This document shows, piece by piece, positions 52,687-62,700 of a stretch of 64,000 nucleotides of DNA (positions within the stretch are counted from its first letter, which is position 1; every line of letters begins with the position of its first letter). A model generated the notes under the pieces. The model ran no database searches and was not told the DNA's origin. It saw only the letters and a program-made list of their open reading frames with translations. Both the position numbers and the translations under genes were made by a program. The stretch is from CAYLMG01 sp964493425. Its GTDB lineage: Bacteria; Planctomycetota; Phycisphaerae; Sedimentisphaerales; Anaerobacaceae. Location of the stretch: positions 34,120 to 98,119 of the forward strand of contig CAZBMW010000009.1 in the NCBI GenBank assembly GCA_964493425.1, given 5' to 3'.

Positions 52687-53748
52687 TTATTGTTTGTCCA
52701 CTCCGGCGGCCTCTGAAGCAGGAATCCAGTCCGGCTCCTTATTATGTTTACCGTCGTTGGTAATCTGCACCCAGTTACCATCCAGATCACTAACTCGTAT
52801 ATTCCAGCCTCGTGCCCTGCCTCCAACCTGCTGACCTCCTTCGAAAGGCCCGTAACTATAGGCTACATATTTACCGTCGGGTGACAAATCTATATGATAA
52901 AGCTTCATATTCATCGGGCAGTTGACTATGCTTTTAATATTAAGCACTTTCGGCACACCATCTTCGAAAGACAGCTCTCCGGCACGCAGCAGCCAGTCGG
53001 TCTCACCCCACACAAGTCTCTTGCCGTCCCTGCTCACGTCAGGCCTGCAACCCCGCACTCCCCAGTACTCCAAATCAAATACCCGCGTCCCCTCAGCCTC
53101 GAAAGCTATTATTGTATCGCTGATTTCCTCCGCTCCCTGTACTGCCGCAAAAAACCATTTCCCGTCAGGAGACCAGCAAAGGGCATAAAGGTGCTCCAAT
53201 TTCTTATTCGGATGCCTTTTGTATTTGCCTGTCTGCAAATCATAAATTATAAGCTCAGACGTCGCGTAAGGCCTTGTCGTATAACGGTCGTACTCTCCTT
53301 TTAAATATGCAATCCTCTTACTGTCGGGTCCCCAGCAGGGCTGCCTCGCATTCGAAGCTATCTTTACTCGGTTACTGCCGTCGATATCCATATAGTAAAC
53401 ATTTCTTACCTTTCCTCTCCTCGTCATCTCATCCGCAACGAAGCATATCTTGCTCCCGTCCGGCGACGCATGTGCATACATCTCATCAATATCAGCCGTT
53501 TCAGTAATATTAACAGCATTTGAACCATCAGCCTTTGAAACTACTAATTCCCAGTTATACCTGCCCTCGGTTAATCGGTAGGTTTCATGAATAATCTTAT
53601 AGGGTATCTTCTTAACATCTATTTTAGGCTCATCCTGAAACTCAAAACCAGCTCCCTGCGACGCCTCCGATACCGCAGATATCACCAACAAAATACCGAT
53701 TACTCCTGCCGCCGAAACAACCTTGATTAAAAACCTTTTAACAAACAT
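52687..53748 (-). CDS. TolB-like beta-propeller protein, exported
   Basis: A 353-residue protein with a signal peptide (about 1-29, ending near EASQGAGF). Several PD40-type blades follow: HASPDGSKICFVADE (about 93), QPCWGPDSKRIAYLKGEY (about 136), CWSPDGKWFFAAV (about 190), DVSRDGKRLVWGET (about 235) and DLSPDGKYVAYSYG (about 295). Such propellers in the periplasm bind proteins or glycans; no enzyme motif is seen. It is probably the first gene of the operon with the FGE/HDAC-like lipoprotein, 69 bases downstream. The 217 bases upstream (to the divergent gene at 53966) contain no clear promoter. Confidence 0.85.
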   Translation of the reverse strand: MFVKRFLIKVVSAAGVIGILLVISAVSEASQGAGFEFQDEPKIDVKKIPYKIIHETYRLTEGRYNWELVVSKADGSNAVNITETADIDEMYAHASPDGSKICFVADEMTRRGKVRNVYYMDIDGSNRVKIASNARQPCWGPDSKRIAYLKGEYDRYTTRPYATSELIIYDLQTGKYKRHPNKKLEHLYALCWSPDGKWFFAAVQGAEEISDTIIAFEAEGTRVFDLEYWGVRGCRPDVSRDGKRLVWGETDWLLRAGELSFEDGVPKVLNIKSIVNCPMNMKLYHIDLSPDGKYVAYSYGPFEGGQQVGGRARGWNIRVSDLDGNWVQITNDGKHNKEPDWIPASEAAGVDKQ

Positions 53749-53965
53749 CCCCTTTTCCCACCCATATGAATTTACATTCTAAAATTCTCTTACGAAGAAT
53801 CGTCTTAAAACTTATCAGCCAACATGATAACTCAAAACCTCCAAAATTTCAATCCTCTTTATTTATAGAAGCTTTATTAATACTTGTATCCTCGATGCAA
53901 ATCTGGTATCCTGCATCAAATAAATCCTTAGTTGCTCGGTTATACAGATTAAGGGGTTTTTAATT

Positions 53966-54451
53966 ATGGAGAAGCTTTACGATTCGGAGACAGGCTGTTG
54001 TCCTCGGTTCGACCCGGCGCCGTGGGACGAGAAAGAACATATCTTTAATAACAAGCTTTTTGTAAAGGACCATGTCAGAAGCATTTTCCACATCCCAATC
54101 GATTTCGGCAAGGTAATGATACACAATATGCAGAAGATTGTAAAAGCCGACGCCCTTGCACCTGCCCCTTTTATGCTCTGTGATGAAAACTCTCTCTGGG
54201 GTTTGGATACATACATTGAGGTGACAAAGGACATCCCTGATTCTCAAATGATTCGAATTTCGGGCTCGTTTCTCACAAAAGTGTTCGAAGGTCCGTACAA
54301 AAATACCCGCTTTTGGATTAAGGATATGGAAAATTTCGTCGCCTCACAAGGCAAAGAAATCAAAAAGCTATATTTTTTCTACCCCAACTGCCCCAAATGT
54401 GCAAAATACTACGGCGATAATTACATCGTCCTCGTCGCGCAAACTGAATAG
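53966..54451 (+). CDS. Conserved hypothetical protein with CC and CxxC motifs
   Basis: A 161-residue soluble protein starting MEKLYDSETGCCPRFDPAPWD. A Cys-Cys pair lies at 11-12 and a CPKC motif near residue 142 in FFYPNCPKCAKYYG. It belongs to a conserved group of unknown function that I have seen in methanogens and planctomycetes, with the same CCPRFDP start. The cysteines suggest metal binding or redox. AAGGGG precedes the ATG. It is divergent from the TolB-like operon and convergent with the anti-sigma gene. No operon partner on its strand. Confidence 0.75.
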   Translation: MEKLYDSETGCCPRFDPAPWDEKEHIFNNKLFVKDHVRSIFHIPIDFGKVMIHNMQKIVKADALAPAPFMLCDENSLWGLDTYIEVTKDIPDSQMIRISGSFLTKVFEGPYKNTRFWIKDMENFVASQGKEIKKLYFFYPNCPKCAKYYGDNYIVLVAQTE

Positions 54452-54497
54452 ACTATATGTATTTGAAATCCTTTCAGGTCTTGTTCACTCTTTTGAA

Positions 54498-55022
54498 TTA
54501 ATTTGTGCGGGACCCGTTAATCCTTATCGAGACACAATCAATAAGAAACCTCACGGCTGATTCGGTATCCTCTTCGATATTGTCTATCTCCGTAGCCAGC
54601 GGATTTTCAATCAATCCCGGCAGGCCCGACGCTATGCCGCTAAGTCTCTCAAACCGGCCGGCTAAACCAATATCGCTCTGCTGTACTGTTTTCTCCCGAT
54701 CCAGACTTAATACAAAAATCCCCGCAAGCACAACTGCAATCACAGCGGCAGCAGCCAATACAGTTCTTAATCGGATACCCACCTTATACGTTTTGACTTT
54801 CTTTTCCGAAACACTGTTAATTATGCGCTGCCTTAAATGACTGGACAGCTTCGAATCACTGCCCTCGGTCTGCTGCCTTAAACGAGCATCCATTGAGCGG
54901 CACAATGTGTAGAATTTCCGACACTTCTCGCAGTGTTCGATATGATTCCTTGTACACTGCGACAACTGCCTGTTCGAATCCGCAGCCCTCGACATCAAAT
55001 ACTTAAAGTACCAGCAGAACAT
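54498..55022 (-). CDS. Putative anti-sigma factor (zinc-finger, single membrane pass)
   Basis: A 174-residue protein. An H-x3-C-x2-C-type motif, NHIEHCEKCRKFYTLC (about 26-41), is typical of zinc-binding anti-sigma domains. A membrane segment at about 88-106 is followed by a 65-residue periplasmic tail. It is 16 bases downstream of the ECF sigma gene, the standard position for its anti-sigma partner. It probably holds the sigma factor at the inner membrane until a signal arrives. The tail has no recognised sensor domain. Confidence 0.75.
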   Translation of the reverse strand: MFCWYFKYLMSRAADSNRQLSQCTRNHIEHCEKCRKFYTLCRSMDARLRQQTEGSDSKLSSHLRQRIINSVSEKKVKTYKVGIRLRTVLAAAAVIAVVLAGIFVLSLDREKTVQQSDIGLAGRFERLSGIASGLPGLIENPLATEIDNIEEDTESAVRFLIDCVSIRINGSRTN

Positions 55023-55038
55023 ATTACTTACCTTTCAC

Positions 55039-55689
55039 TCATAACACGGATACAGAACTCTTGCTTTCTCCCAAAGCTTGTTTTTCTTGCTCTTCTTCGA
55101 GCCGGGCGGATTCAATCTTCTTGGCGAGATTCAACCTCGCCCGGTAGAGAAGCACCTTCACAAGTGTTTTCGACTTTTTCATCACTTTCGATATTTCTTT
55201 GACCGACATATCTTCAGAATATTTAAGAAACAAAGCCTGATATTGATTAACAGACAGGCTCTCAGCCAATTTCCACAATCCCTGGTGCACCTCTCTTTGC
55301 TCCTGGTCCTCTCGTTCATAAATACCGCCTTGCCCATCTTCGAGCCTTTGCATCGGACGCAGCTTTCGATATCTGCTGCTCGCAAGACGTGCGGCTATCG
55401 TATAAAGCCACGTCGAAAATCCCCACGAGTTATCATATCGACCAATATTCGTGTAAGCCCTGATAAAAGTATCCTGAACAAGGTCCTCTGCGTCCTGCAG
55501 ATTGGCGGTCTTGCGATACAGAAAATTCAAAAGCCTCTGGCCGTACCGGTCCACAAGTACAGAGAATGACTCCCTGCATCCCTGTTTTGACCGTACGGCC
55601 AGTTCTTCTGAACTCAGCTCTGTCAGCCGTTGTCGCCCCGATGCTGCCGATCCTTTTACCGACTCTCGATTTCTACTTCCCGTTCTCAT
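55039..55689 (-). CDS. RNA polymerase ECF sigma-70 factor
   Basis: A 216-residue sigma factor. Region 2 is at about 28-95 (FSVLVDRYGQRLLNFLYRKT, then DAEDLVQDTFIRAYTNIGRY and FSTWLYTIAARLASS). Region 4 is at about 140-195 (LSVNQYQALFLKYSEDMSV, then KEISKVMKKSKTLVKVLLYRAR), where the helix-turn-helix reads well. N- and C-terminal tails of about 25 residues are extra. It starts 2 bases after the stop of a secreted protein and is followed by its putative anti-sigma. The secreted gene upstream is likely a target or signal partner of this system. Confidence 0.92.
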   Translation of the reverse strand: MRTGSRNRESVKGSAASGRQRLTELSSEELAVRSKQGCRESFSVLVDRYGQRLLNFLYRKTANLQDAEDLVQDTFIRAYTNIGRYDNSWGFSTWLYTIAARLASSRYRKLRPMQRLEDGQGGIYEREDQEQREVHQGLWKLAESLSVNQYQALFLKYSEDMSVKEISKVMKKSKTLVKVLLYRARLNLAKKIESARLEEEQEKQALGESKSSVSVL

Positions 55690-55691
55690 TT

Positions 55692-56792
55692 TTAATTAAG
55701 TTGTTCGGATGGGGGCAGCGGCGGTGGAGGTGGTGTTCCCTGTTCCTCTTCCAATTCTTTATTCAATAATTCCATCACCGACTCCGGCTCCGACTCAAAG
55801 CGAATCTGAACGCTATTTTCTATACTTAATACAGCCACCTTCGATGCCAACTCGGCCACCTGCGGTTCGTCATCAGAGGCTACGACGGCAAAAGCCAATA
55901 TGCCGCGAAGCATTGTCTCGATTGCTGCCGCTGTTTCCTCTGACTTTGTAAGCAAATCTACATTTACAAAGAAAAGCCCGTCACTTTCACCGATGACCAG
56001 TTCAAGGGTATCGGTCTGCTGAAGAATGGCTGCTTTGGGTTCATCACCGGCAATTTTGCCGACATCTTTCACAAAAACCTGGAAGAAAACACTCTCATCA
56101 TAATTAATACTTGCGGCAGCATCGGACACCTGTGCATTTTCCGCGGTACCGTTGAGAACATCAATCGCCGACTTTATGGCATCAAGATCGGGGCTCAAAA
56201 CAATAAGCTCATCGCTGAAGAAACATCCATATATAGCATCTATGTGCTGTCCGTTAATTCGCACTTTCCCCTCGCCCGCATCATTTATGTCCTCTTCGTT
56301 GATTTGTACTTTTCCCTGCCGTGTTTCCAGCTCAAGCTCGCCATCATATTTAAGGTCTATGCCCATATACCGTTTGTTGGCTTGTGCTTGCCCCTGCCAT
56401 ATATGAAGCTCAGTTTGGCCGTACTGAATCACCTCGTGCTGCATATCCGGTGGAACAACCTCAAGAAGTGCTTCCTTGTCGAAAATGCCGTCTAAAATAA
56501 CTACAAATTTGTCTTTATCTTTTTCTCGACCGTAAATAGTAATATCATTCACATCAACAAAAGGGTCAAAAGAATAGAACATAGCGCAGTCCTCCATCTC
56601 TGCGAGTGCTCCGGTTTGCTCCAGACTCTGCCTGATAAGCCCGCCGATCACTGACTTGCCAAGCTGGTCGTTATCGAGATGAGCGATCCATTTCGCATCT
56701 TTACTTACCTGTCCTTTGTCGAGAGGACCTGCAAATATTGCTCCATTCACAAACAATAACGCTGCGATAAATATTGCTATGAAATTTTTCAT
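55692..56792 (-). CDS. Hypothetical secreted protein in ECF sigma operon
   Basis: A 366-residue protein started at 56792, where AAGGAG lies 8-9 bases ahead; an upstream extension of nine codons was rejected. The signal peptide is MKNFIAIFIAALLFVNGAIF. The mature part is mixed alpha/beta and acidic, with WIAHLDNDQLGKSVIGGLI near the start, and ends in a proline-rich stretch (GTPPPPPLPPSEQLN). No known domain is recognised with confidence. It is the first gene of the operon with sigma and anti-sigma. A -10-like TATAAT on the minus strand (56818-56823) could serve it, without a clear -35. It may be an envelope-stress reporter or effector. Confidence 0.8.
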   Translation of the reverse strand: MKNFIAIFIAALLFVNGAIFAGPLDKGQVSKDAKWIAHLDNDQLGKSVIGGLIRQSLEQTGALAEMEDCAMFYSFDPFVDVNDITIYGREKDKDKFVVILDGIFDKEALLEVVPPDMQHEVIQYGQTELHIWQGQAQANKRYMGIDLKYDGELELETRQGKVQINEEDINDAGEGKVRINGQHIDAIYGCFFSDELIVLSPDLDAIKSAIDVLNGTAENAQVSDAAASINYDESVFFQVFVKDVGKIAGDEPKAAILQQTDTLELVIGESDGLFFVNVDLLTKSEETAAAIETMLRGILAFAVVASDDEPQVAELASKVAVLSIENSVQIRFESEPESVMELLNKELEEEQGTPPPPPLPPSEQLN

Positions 56793-57059
56793 GATTTTTC
56801 TCCTTTTCAGCCTGTTCATTATATCAATTTTAAGCCAAAAATGTGTAACTATTCCTTTTTAACTTACCTGTTATCATTTCCGCAATGTCTTAGAATTATT
56901 TGAGATCTCATTTATTTATACGCCAAAACACAGCTTAAGGTTACACCTTGAAATGAAGGTTCTACCGTTTAGAGTTGTCCAGCAGCAAAAAAACCGGTGT
57001 CCGAAAATTGATATTTTCTGGATATTTCGTTCCGGCTTACGGATTTACCGAAGCAGCTT

Positions 57060-57218
57060 TTCGGCTGTCCTGCCCGCCAACCTCCCCCCACACCCAGAAA
57101 TTGTTCGGGCCTATATTGTATTTGCCCGCATTCGCACGAAGCCACCGCACCGCCGCCTTACAATCCTCTATCTGTGCGGGAAACAAAGCGTGCTGGCTCA
57201 GCCGATTATTTATCCTCG
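57060..57218 (-). pseudogene. Broken partial copy of the neighbouring esterase
   Basis: About 160 bases match part of the esterase gene (about 57689-57847, offset about 629). Translated, it gives RLSQHA-FPAQIEDCKAAVRWLRA and NAGKYNIGPNNF, as in the intact gene, then WGEVGGQ where the intact gene has the nucleophile motif WGESAGG. The Ser is lost and the frame soon ends. It begins in the last codons of the intact gene. A remnant of a partial tandem duplication. Confidence 0.75.
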
Positions 57219-58126
57219 CAGCTCTTTTCTGCAACCGCCCCCTTTAGATGCCTGTCTAAAAATTCTTTCGTCAATTTTGGTACGTTCGGGTCCTTGAATC
57301 CCCCGTGCCCTGCTCGCTTGACAATATAAAACTCAACCGGCACATCCGCCTTCTTCAGAGCAGCCTCAAGCAGCTCGCTCTGATGACAAGGCACTAACGG
57401 GTCCGAATCACCGTGAATAATCAGGAACGGCGCATCGCCTTCGCTTACGTATGTAATCGGATTCGCCCTGGCAACTTTTTCTTTATTCTCCTGAATCGGT
57501 CCCCCGATTAATTTTGATTCCGGCGAGTCAACGGCGTTATGAACCATACCCCCGTCAGGTTTGCGCTCGTCCATCTGCAGAAAGTCCGTAGGCCCGAAGT
57601 AATCGACCACAGCCTGCACCCTGCTCGATACGCCTTTGTTTTCTTCTATATCAAAATCATTAACGTCACCTGTTGTACCCAGCATCGCAACCAAGTGTCC
57701 CCCAGCCGATTCTCCCCACGCCCCGAAATTGTTCGGGTCTATATTATATTTGTCGGCGTTAGCACGAAGCCACCGTACCGCCGCCTTGCAGTCTTCTATC
57801 TGTGCCGGAAAAATGGCATGCTGGCTCAGCCGGTAATTTATGCTCGCTACCGCATACCCATCACGAAGATAGCCGAAAGGAACATTGAATTCCTTACTGC
57901 CCTCGAGAAACGCACCACCGTGAACATAAATTATCAACGGCTGCTTTTTTTCTGACTTCGGCAGATACAAATCCAGCTTCTGCCTCTTATGCCCACCGTT
58001 AATATAAGCTATATCACGATAAATTTTCACACCTTCCGGCAACCGCTGCTTGTTTTGTCCCAAACCAACACCCACAATTACAATAAGAGTCAATATAATT
58101 GACACAAAGACTGCTTTTAACTTCAT
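57206..58126 (-). CDS. Secreted alpha/beta-hydrolase, carbohydrate-esterase-like
   Basis: A 306-residue protein with its start at 58126, chosen because gaggg stands ahead of it; an upstream ATG lacks a ribosome site. The N-terminal signal or anchor is LKAVFVSIILTLIVIVGVG. The oxyanion motif is YVHGGAFLEGS (about 66-76), the nucleophile GESAGGH (about 137-143), the Asp IIHGDSDPLVP and the His RAGHGGF near the end. This is the Aes/BD-FAE-type esterase family, whose members remove acetyl or feruloyl groups from plant polysaccharide. The C-terminal codons run into the duplicated segment shared with the pseudogene copy. Substrate unknown. Confidence 0.88.
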   Translation of the reverse strand: MKLKAVFVSIILTLIVIVGVGLGQNKQRLPEGVKIYRDIAYINGGHKRQKLDLYLPKSEKKQPLIIYVHGGAFLEGSKEFNVPFGYLRDGYAVASINYRLSQHAIFPAQIEDCKAAVRWLRANADKYNIDPNNFGAWGESAGGHLVAMLGTTGDVNDFDIEENKGVSSRVQAVVDYFGPTDFLQMDERKPDGGMVHNAVDSPESKLIGGPIQENKEKVARANPITYVSEGDAPFLIIHGDSDPLVPCHQSELLEAALKKADVPVEFYIVKRAGHGGFKDPNVPKLTKEFLDRHLKGAVAEKSCEDK

Positions 58127-58371
58127 AACTTTTATCCCTCTTTTCATAACTAATAAACACTTAAGCCAAACAATCTTTGACTTCGCACTATTATAACAAT
58201 ATGTAACACTTCAACCAACCTCATCCTTAAAATATATCAGGATTCTCATTGTGTTCGAAGCCGGTTGACGCACAGATAAAATTTTAGTAAAGTTTTGAAG
58301 CTGTAAAGTGTAAATTGGTCTCCTAAGCTTTTATCTTGAATTGTATCATTGGTCTCGGAAAGGAACATCGA

Positions 58372-59754
58372 ATGTCATTCGCAAAATCACATCTTCATTT
58401 TACTCTATACCTGCTTTGCGCTGCTCTATTAGCCGGCTGCATCCCCGAAATCAAAAATAAAGCCGGCACTCCGGTTCCTCAGGTCCCTGCAAATACCATT
58501 CTTTCACCCGAAGAAATGAAGCAGGATTTGGACTACACAGTCGGCATACTCGAAGAGGTCCATCCCAAAACATATCGTGGATTCAGCGACGAACAAAAAG
58601 CGATTATAAAATCAGCATACAAAACCGCTCAGGCACCTATGGAAGCCAAAAAATTCTATTTCGTCCTCAACAGTGTGATTTGCTCAATGAATGATGGCCA
58701 TACACATCTTAGGCCGATGCAAAACGAACAAAACAGATTCATCGATGTCCCTCTAATATGGCTGCACGACGGCCTCTTCGTAAGTAAGGATACCGGAGAG
58801 TTCAAACAGGCAGACAAAGTCATTACTATAGGCGACAAGACCGCTGACGCCATCTTCCGCGAATTGAGACTTGTCATACCATCAGAGAACGAACATTACG
58901 CAAGGCACTCAGCCGGTGAATGTATTAATCGGGAGGAATTTTTGGATTACCTGAATGTCGCCTCAAATAACGAGGTTGAAATCCGCGTGCAAAGAGACGC
59001 CGGCGAATTGAGTATAACAGTCTTCCTGAAACCAAAAGCGCAATGTCACTTCGACGACTCAAAAAGACCCTGGATAGGATACGAAATAGACAAAGAGCTT
59101 TCGCTCGGTGTTTTCTATCTCGACGAATGCCGCTATGACCAGACATACAAAAATAAAGTCAAAGAATTTTTTACAGAGGTCGGCGATCAAAACATACAAA
59201 ATGTTGCAGTCGATGTCAGACGAAATGGGGGAGGAAATTCTAAAGTTGTTGATGAATTCTTAAGATACGTTGATATCGATAACTACAATTCATATTTCGG
59301 AGACATCCGTTATTCAAAAGCAGCCAAACAACAAAACAGATGCACCCGGGACAAAGGATACTGGTCAGGCGAACACCCCACGGTCTGTGTTAATAAAAAG
59401 GTCGAATCCCCACACCTGCTGTTCAACGGAAACCTTTTCGTCTTAACATCGCCCAAAACTTTTAGCTCAGGAAACTGGTTTGCCGTAATAATCAAAGACA
59501 ATCAGCTCGGCACTATAATCGGAGAACCGACAGGAAACGCACCAACAAGCTATGGTGACGTTTTGAGATTTTATATGCCCGCGACTGGCTTTCAGTTTAC
59601 GGTATCCTTCAAAAAATGGGTTCGGCCGAATACCAAGAATGACCCCGAAGACAGTCTCTATCCTGACGTATTGGTTTATACAACAATCGAGGATATCAAA
59701 CAGGCCAAAGACCCTCAGCTTGAAAAATTAAAAGATATAATCCGCAAAATGTGA
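58372..59754 (+). CDS. S41-family peptidase-like lipoprotein
   Basis: A 460-residue protein started at 58372, with AGGA ahead of the ATG. The signal peptide ends LLAGC, a good lipobox (Cys about 23). Early residues match the S41 N-terminal pattern (DLDYTVGILEEVHPKTYRGF). The core has NVAVDVRRNGGGNSKVV (about 282-298) and FVLTSPKTFSSGNWFA (about 362-377), where the Ser of the SSG turn is the likely nucleophile. IGEPTGNAPTSYGDVLRF follows. Tail-specific proteases use a Ser-Lys pair; the Lys is not certain here. It stands alone between the esterase and the rhamnogalacturonan lyase. Periplasmic, membrane-anchored. No PDZ domain is obvious. Confidence 0.85.
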   Translation: MSFAKSHLHFTLYLLCAALLAGCIPEIKNKAGTPVPQVPANTILSPEEMKQDLDYTVGILEEVHPKTYRGFSDEQKAIIKSAYKTAQAPMEAKKFYFVLNSVICSMNDGHTHLRPMQNEQNRFIDVPLIWLHDGLFVSKDTGEFKQADKVITIGDKTADAIFRELRLVIPSENEHYARHSAGECINREEFLDYLNVASNNEVEIRVQRDAGELSITVFLKPKAQCHFDDSKRPWIGYEIDKELSLGVFYLDECRYDQTYKNKVKEFFTEVGDQNIQNVAVDVRRNGGGNSKVVDEFLRYVDIDNYNSYFGDIRYSKAAKQQNRCTRDKGYWSGEHPTVCVNKKVESPHLLFNGNLFVLTSPKTFSSGNWFAVIIKDNQLGTIIGEPTGNAPTSYGDVLRFYMPATGFQFTVSFKKWVRPNTKNDPEDSLYPDVLVYTTIEDIKQAKDPQLEKLKDIIRKM

Positions 59755-59791
59755 AATTGTTTCGTTAATACAATCGCCGTCTCAGTTGCCG

Positions 59792-62700
59792 TCACAAACA
59801 GTTCACTGCATAAAGGCCGGGGCCGCTGACCTCAATATTGTCTATATTCGCAAGACCACTCGACGTTTCAGCCTCGAGACGTATCTCTTTAATTCCTTCA
59901 CTCAAAGTCACCTCAACAGAACCTGTAGTTCCCCAGCTCGTCCAGCCGCCTGTATTCGCAAAACTTATATCCGCAGCCTCTTCGCTTCCAATAACAAGCA
60001 GCCTCCCAGTCCTGTCAATCGAGCCGCCGTTGGCATATCGCCATACGAAGGTATACGTACCCCCTGAGACTACATTTATCTTCCAGTCTATTCCGTTACC
60101 TATAGCATTGTCCGTATTCACATAGCCCGTACCGGTATATCCGCTATGCTCGTTCTCAATATAACCATCCGCACTGCAAAAGCCGGTCATATATTCCTGT
60201 ATGGTAATCTCCGTTTCTACCACAGGTTTATTACTTTCGCCAACCAACCAGTTGTCGGCAAATGCGGAAAATTCGAAGAAATCAATTATGCAGTCACCAT
60301 TTAAATCAATTTCAGCAGTCTGGTTGCAATCATCACCCAGCCATAAAGAATCAAAATAAGAAAGGTCATTGGTATCAACTATTCCGTTGCCATTAAAGTC
60401 GCCGTAAAGGCCATGCGGGTATTTGATATCCGGCGTTGGCGGCACGCTCATACCTTGACCGATATAAAAACCTGGGTGAGGCGGCTGATTGTAGCCCACA
60501 TTCTGCCAGGCGATTGCCAAACGATACTGCGGGTCGTGCATAAGAGTATATATGCGATACCCGGTCGAATCTGCGGTTGTGAAAATCCGCAATTTCGTGT
60601 TATCCGACGATCGGTAGATACACTCTTCGCGCCAATCGCCCAGAATATCACCGCTAAGGCATGGATTGCCCTTGCTACCATTAATGCTGGCGGTTGAATA
60701 TGCTGTCGGGATGTTGTAGAGACTAAGCAATCTGCCGGCGCCGTCACCGTACCACTTATCGATGTACGGATTGCTATGGCCGGATATATCGTCCAGTATT
60801 TCACGCTGCAAATCACCATCCCACCAGATCAGGAAGTTGCCCCAGTTCGGAAGATTAGTGCTAATGAGGGACTGGTCGGTGGCATTGTATGTTCCGCCGC
60901 TGGCTACCGACCACATCTGGTATCCCGGGTAGCGGGAATCGATGTGAGCGGCGCAGCATCTTCCGGTATCACCACCTGCCGTTTTTTGCCAGAGTATTTC
61001 ACCAGTGCCGGCATCTCGAAGCGTGGTGCCGTAGGGGAAGCTTTCATGACACGCGAAAACTTCCAAGCCGGGCCTGCCCGGGTCCATATCGGAAACATGC
61101 AGGGCGTCTCCGTGCCCCAGGCCTGTTGTATATAGTCCCGTCCCGTCGTCATCGATTGTGCACGAGCCGTAAATAATTTCATCCTTGCCGTCACCATCGA
61201 CATCAGCGACACTGAGATTATGATTGCCCTGCCCCTCATAATCAGACCAGGACTCGTTCGCAGAGCTGGTATCAAATACCCACCGCACAGTCAGTTCACC
61301 GCCGCGCCAATCCCATGCCGCAAGTGCCGTCCGCGCATAATAGCCGCGGCACATAACTAGGCTCGGCCGCTCACCGTCAAGGTAAGCAACACACGCTAAA
61401 AACCGGTCAACCCTGTTGCCGGTACTATCACCCCAGCTACTAATATCACCTCTCGGCGGTATATAATTGGTCGTAACAAGCTCCGCTCCGGTCAGGCCGT
61501 CGAATATAGTCAGATATTCCGGTCCGTCCAAGATACGACCGTCACCATTACGGTAATCCGCATTGGGGTCGTCGCCGGGCAGAATGACGAAATTACCCTC
61601 GCCATCGACCGTCCCCGGCGCCGTTTTGCAGGCCACTTCCACCCTGCCGTCACTGTCGAGGTCATAAACCATAAACTGCGTGTAGTGCGCGCCTTCGCGA
61701 ATATTTATTCCCAAATCAATCCTCCAAAGAAAAGTACCATCTATTTTGTAAGCATCGAGTATGGGCGAATTTGTATAACCCTCGTGTACGTTATCGTGCG
61801 GTGCATCTTGCCATTTAAGAACAATCTCATACTGACCGTCACCGTCGAGGTCACCGACGGACACATCGCCCGGTGTATAACCATCCTCAGACACATAAGG
61901 CCCGGGCGGAACCTGAAGAGGGACATTCAGATATTGAGCACTCCATACATTTGCCGTCTCGGAGGCAGGCTGCTCCTCGCCATCGATTACTGCACGAACG
62001 TGATAGAGGTAACTGGTGCTTCCGCTGTAATCAATGTAGTTGGTACTGTTAGTAACAGGCGAACTATTTATTTTGGTTTCGTTGCGATAGACGTTAAATG
62101 CGATTGTTTCCGGGTCGGTTCCGAACATACGCCATCCGACATAAACCTGCCCGCCGCCCTTATAAACCGCAACCACTCCACGATCCAGCTTTTCCATATA
62201 GCGGGGGTCCGGAACATAAGGTGTGGCTGAGACCTCTGCGCTCTGATCCGATTCATTATCAAAAGCGCCAACGGCTGTAACAACATAATAGTAAGTGATG
62301 CCGTTGACGACAGTGTCATCCCTATAGATACTGTCCGACAAGTCTGATGCGACCGGTGTATAAGGTCCGCCGGAAGTTGTACTGCGATAAACAGTATAAC
62401 CGGACACATATTCAGTGTTGTCGTCCCAGTTTAGAGTGACAGTGTTATTACCCGCCGTGGCAGCAAGCCCGCTCGGTGCCGTCGGTGGGCTCTGCTGAAT
62501 CTGAATCACAAATGATGCAGGCTCTAACGCCGCATCAGAAATCGCCACTTCGTCGATTTTGCCGTACCAGCGATCGGTATGGTCATCATCCCACAAACCG
62601 CGGGCAAGAGTGAAGGTCCCGGCTTCCCAATCATCCCCGGAACCGTTTCCGACCGCCAGGCGGGTATCGGTGCTGCCGCTTACCGTCATATCGTCCGAAG

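Noticed and set aside
60776..62230. Several plus-strand open frames opposite the lyase
   Set aside because: All are opposite the catalytic domain of the rhamnogalacturonan lyase; none shows a motif or ribosome site.
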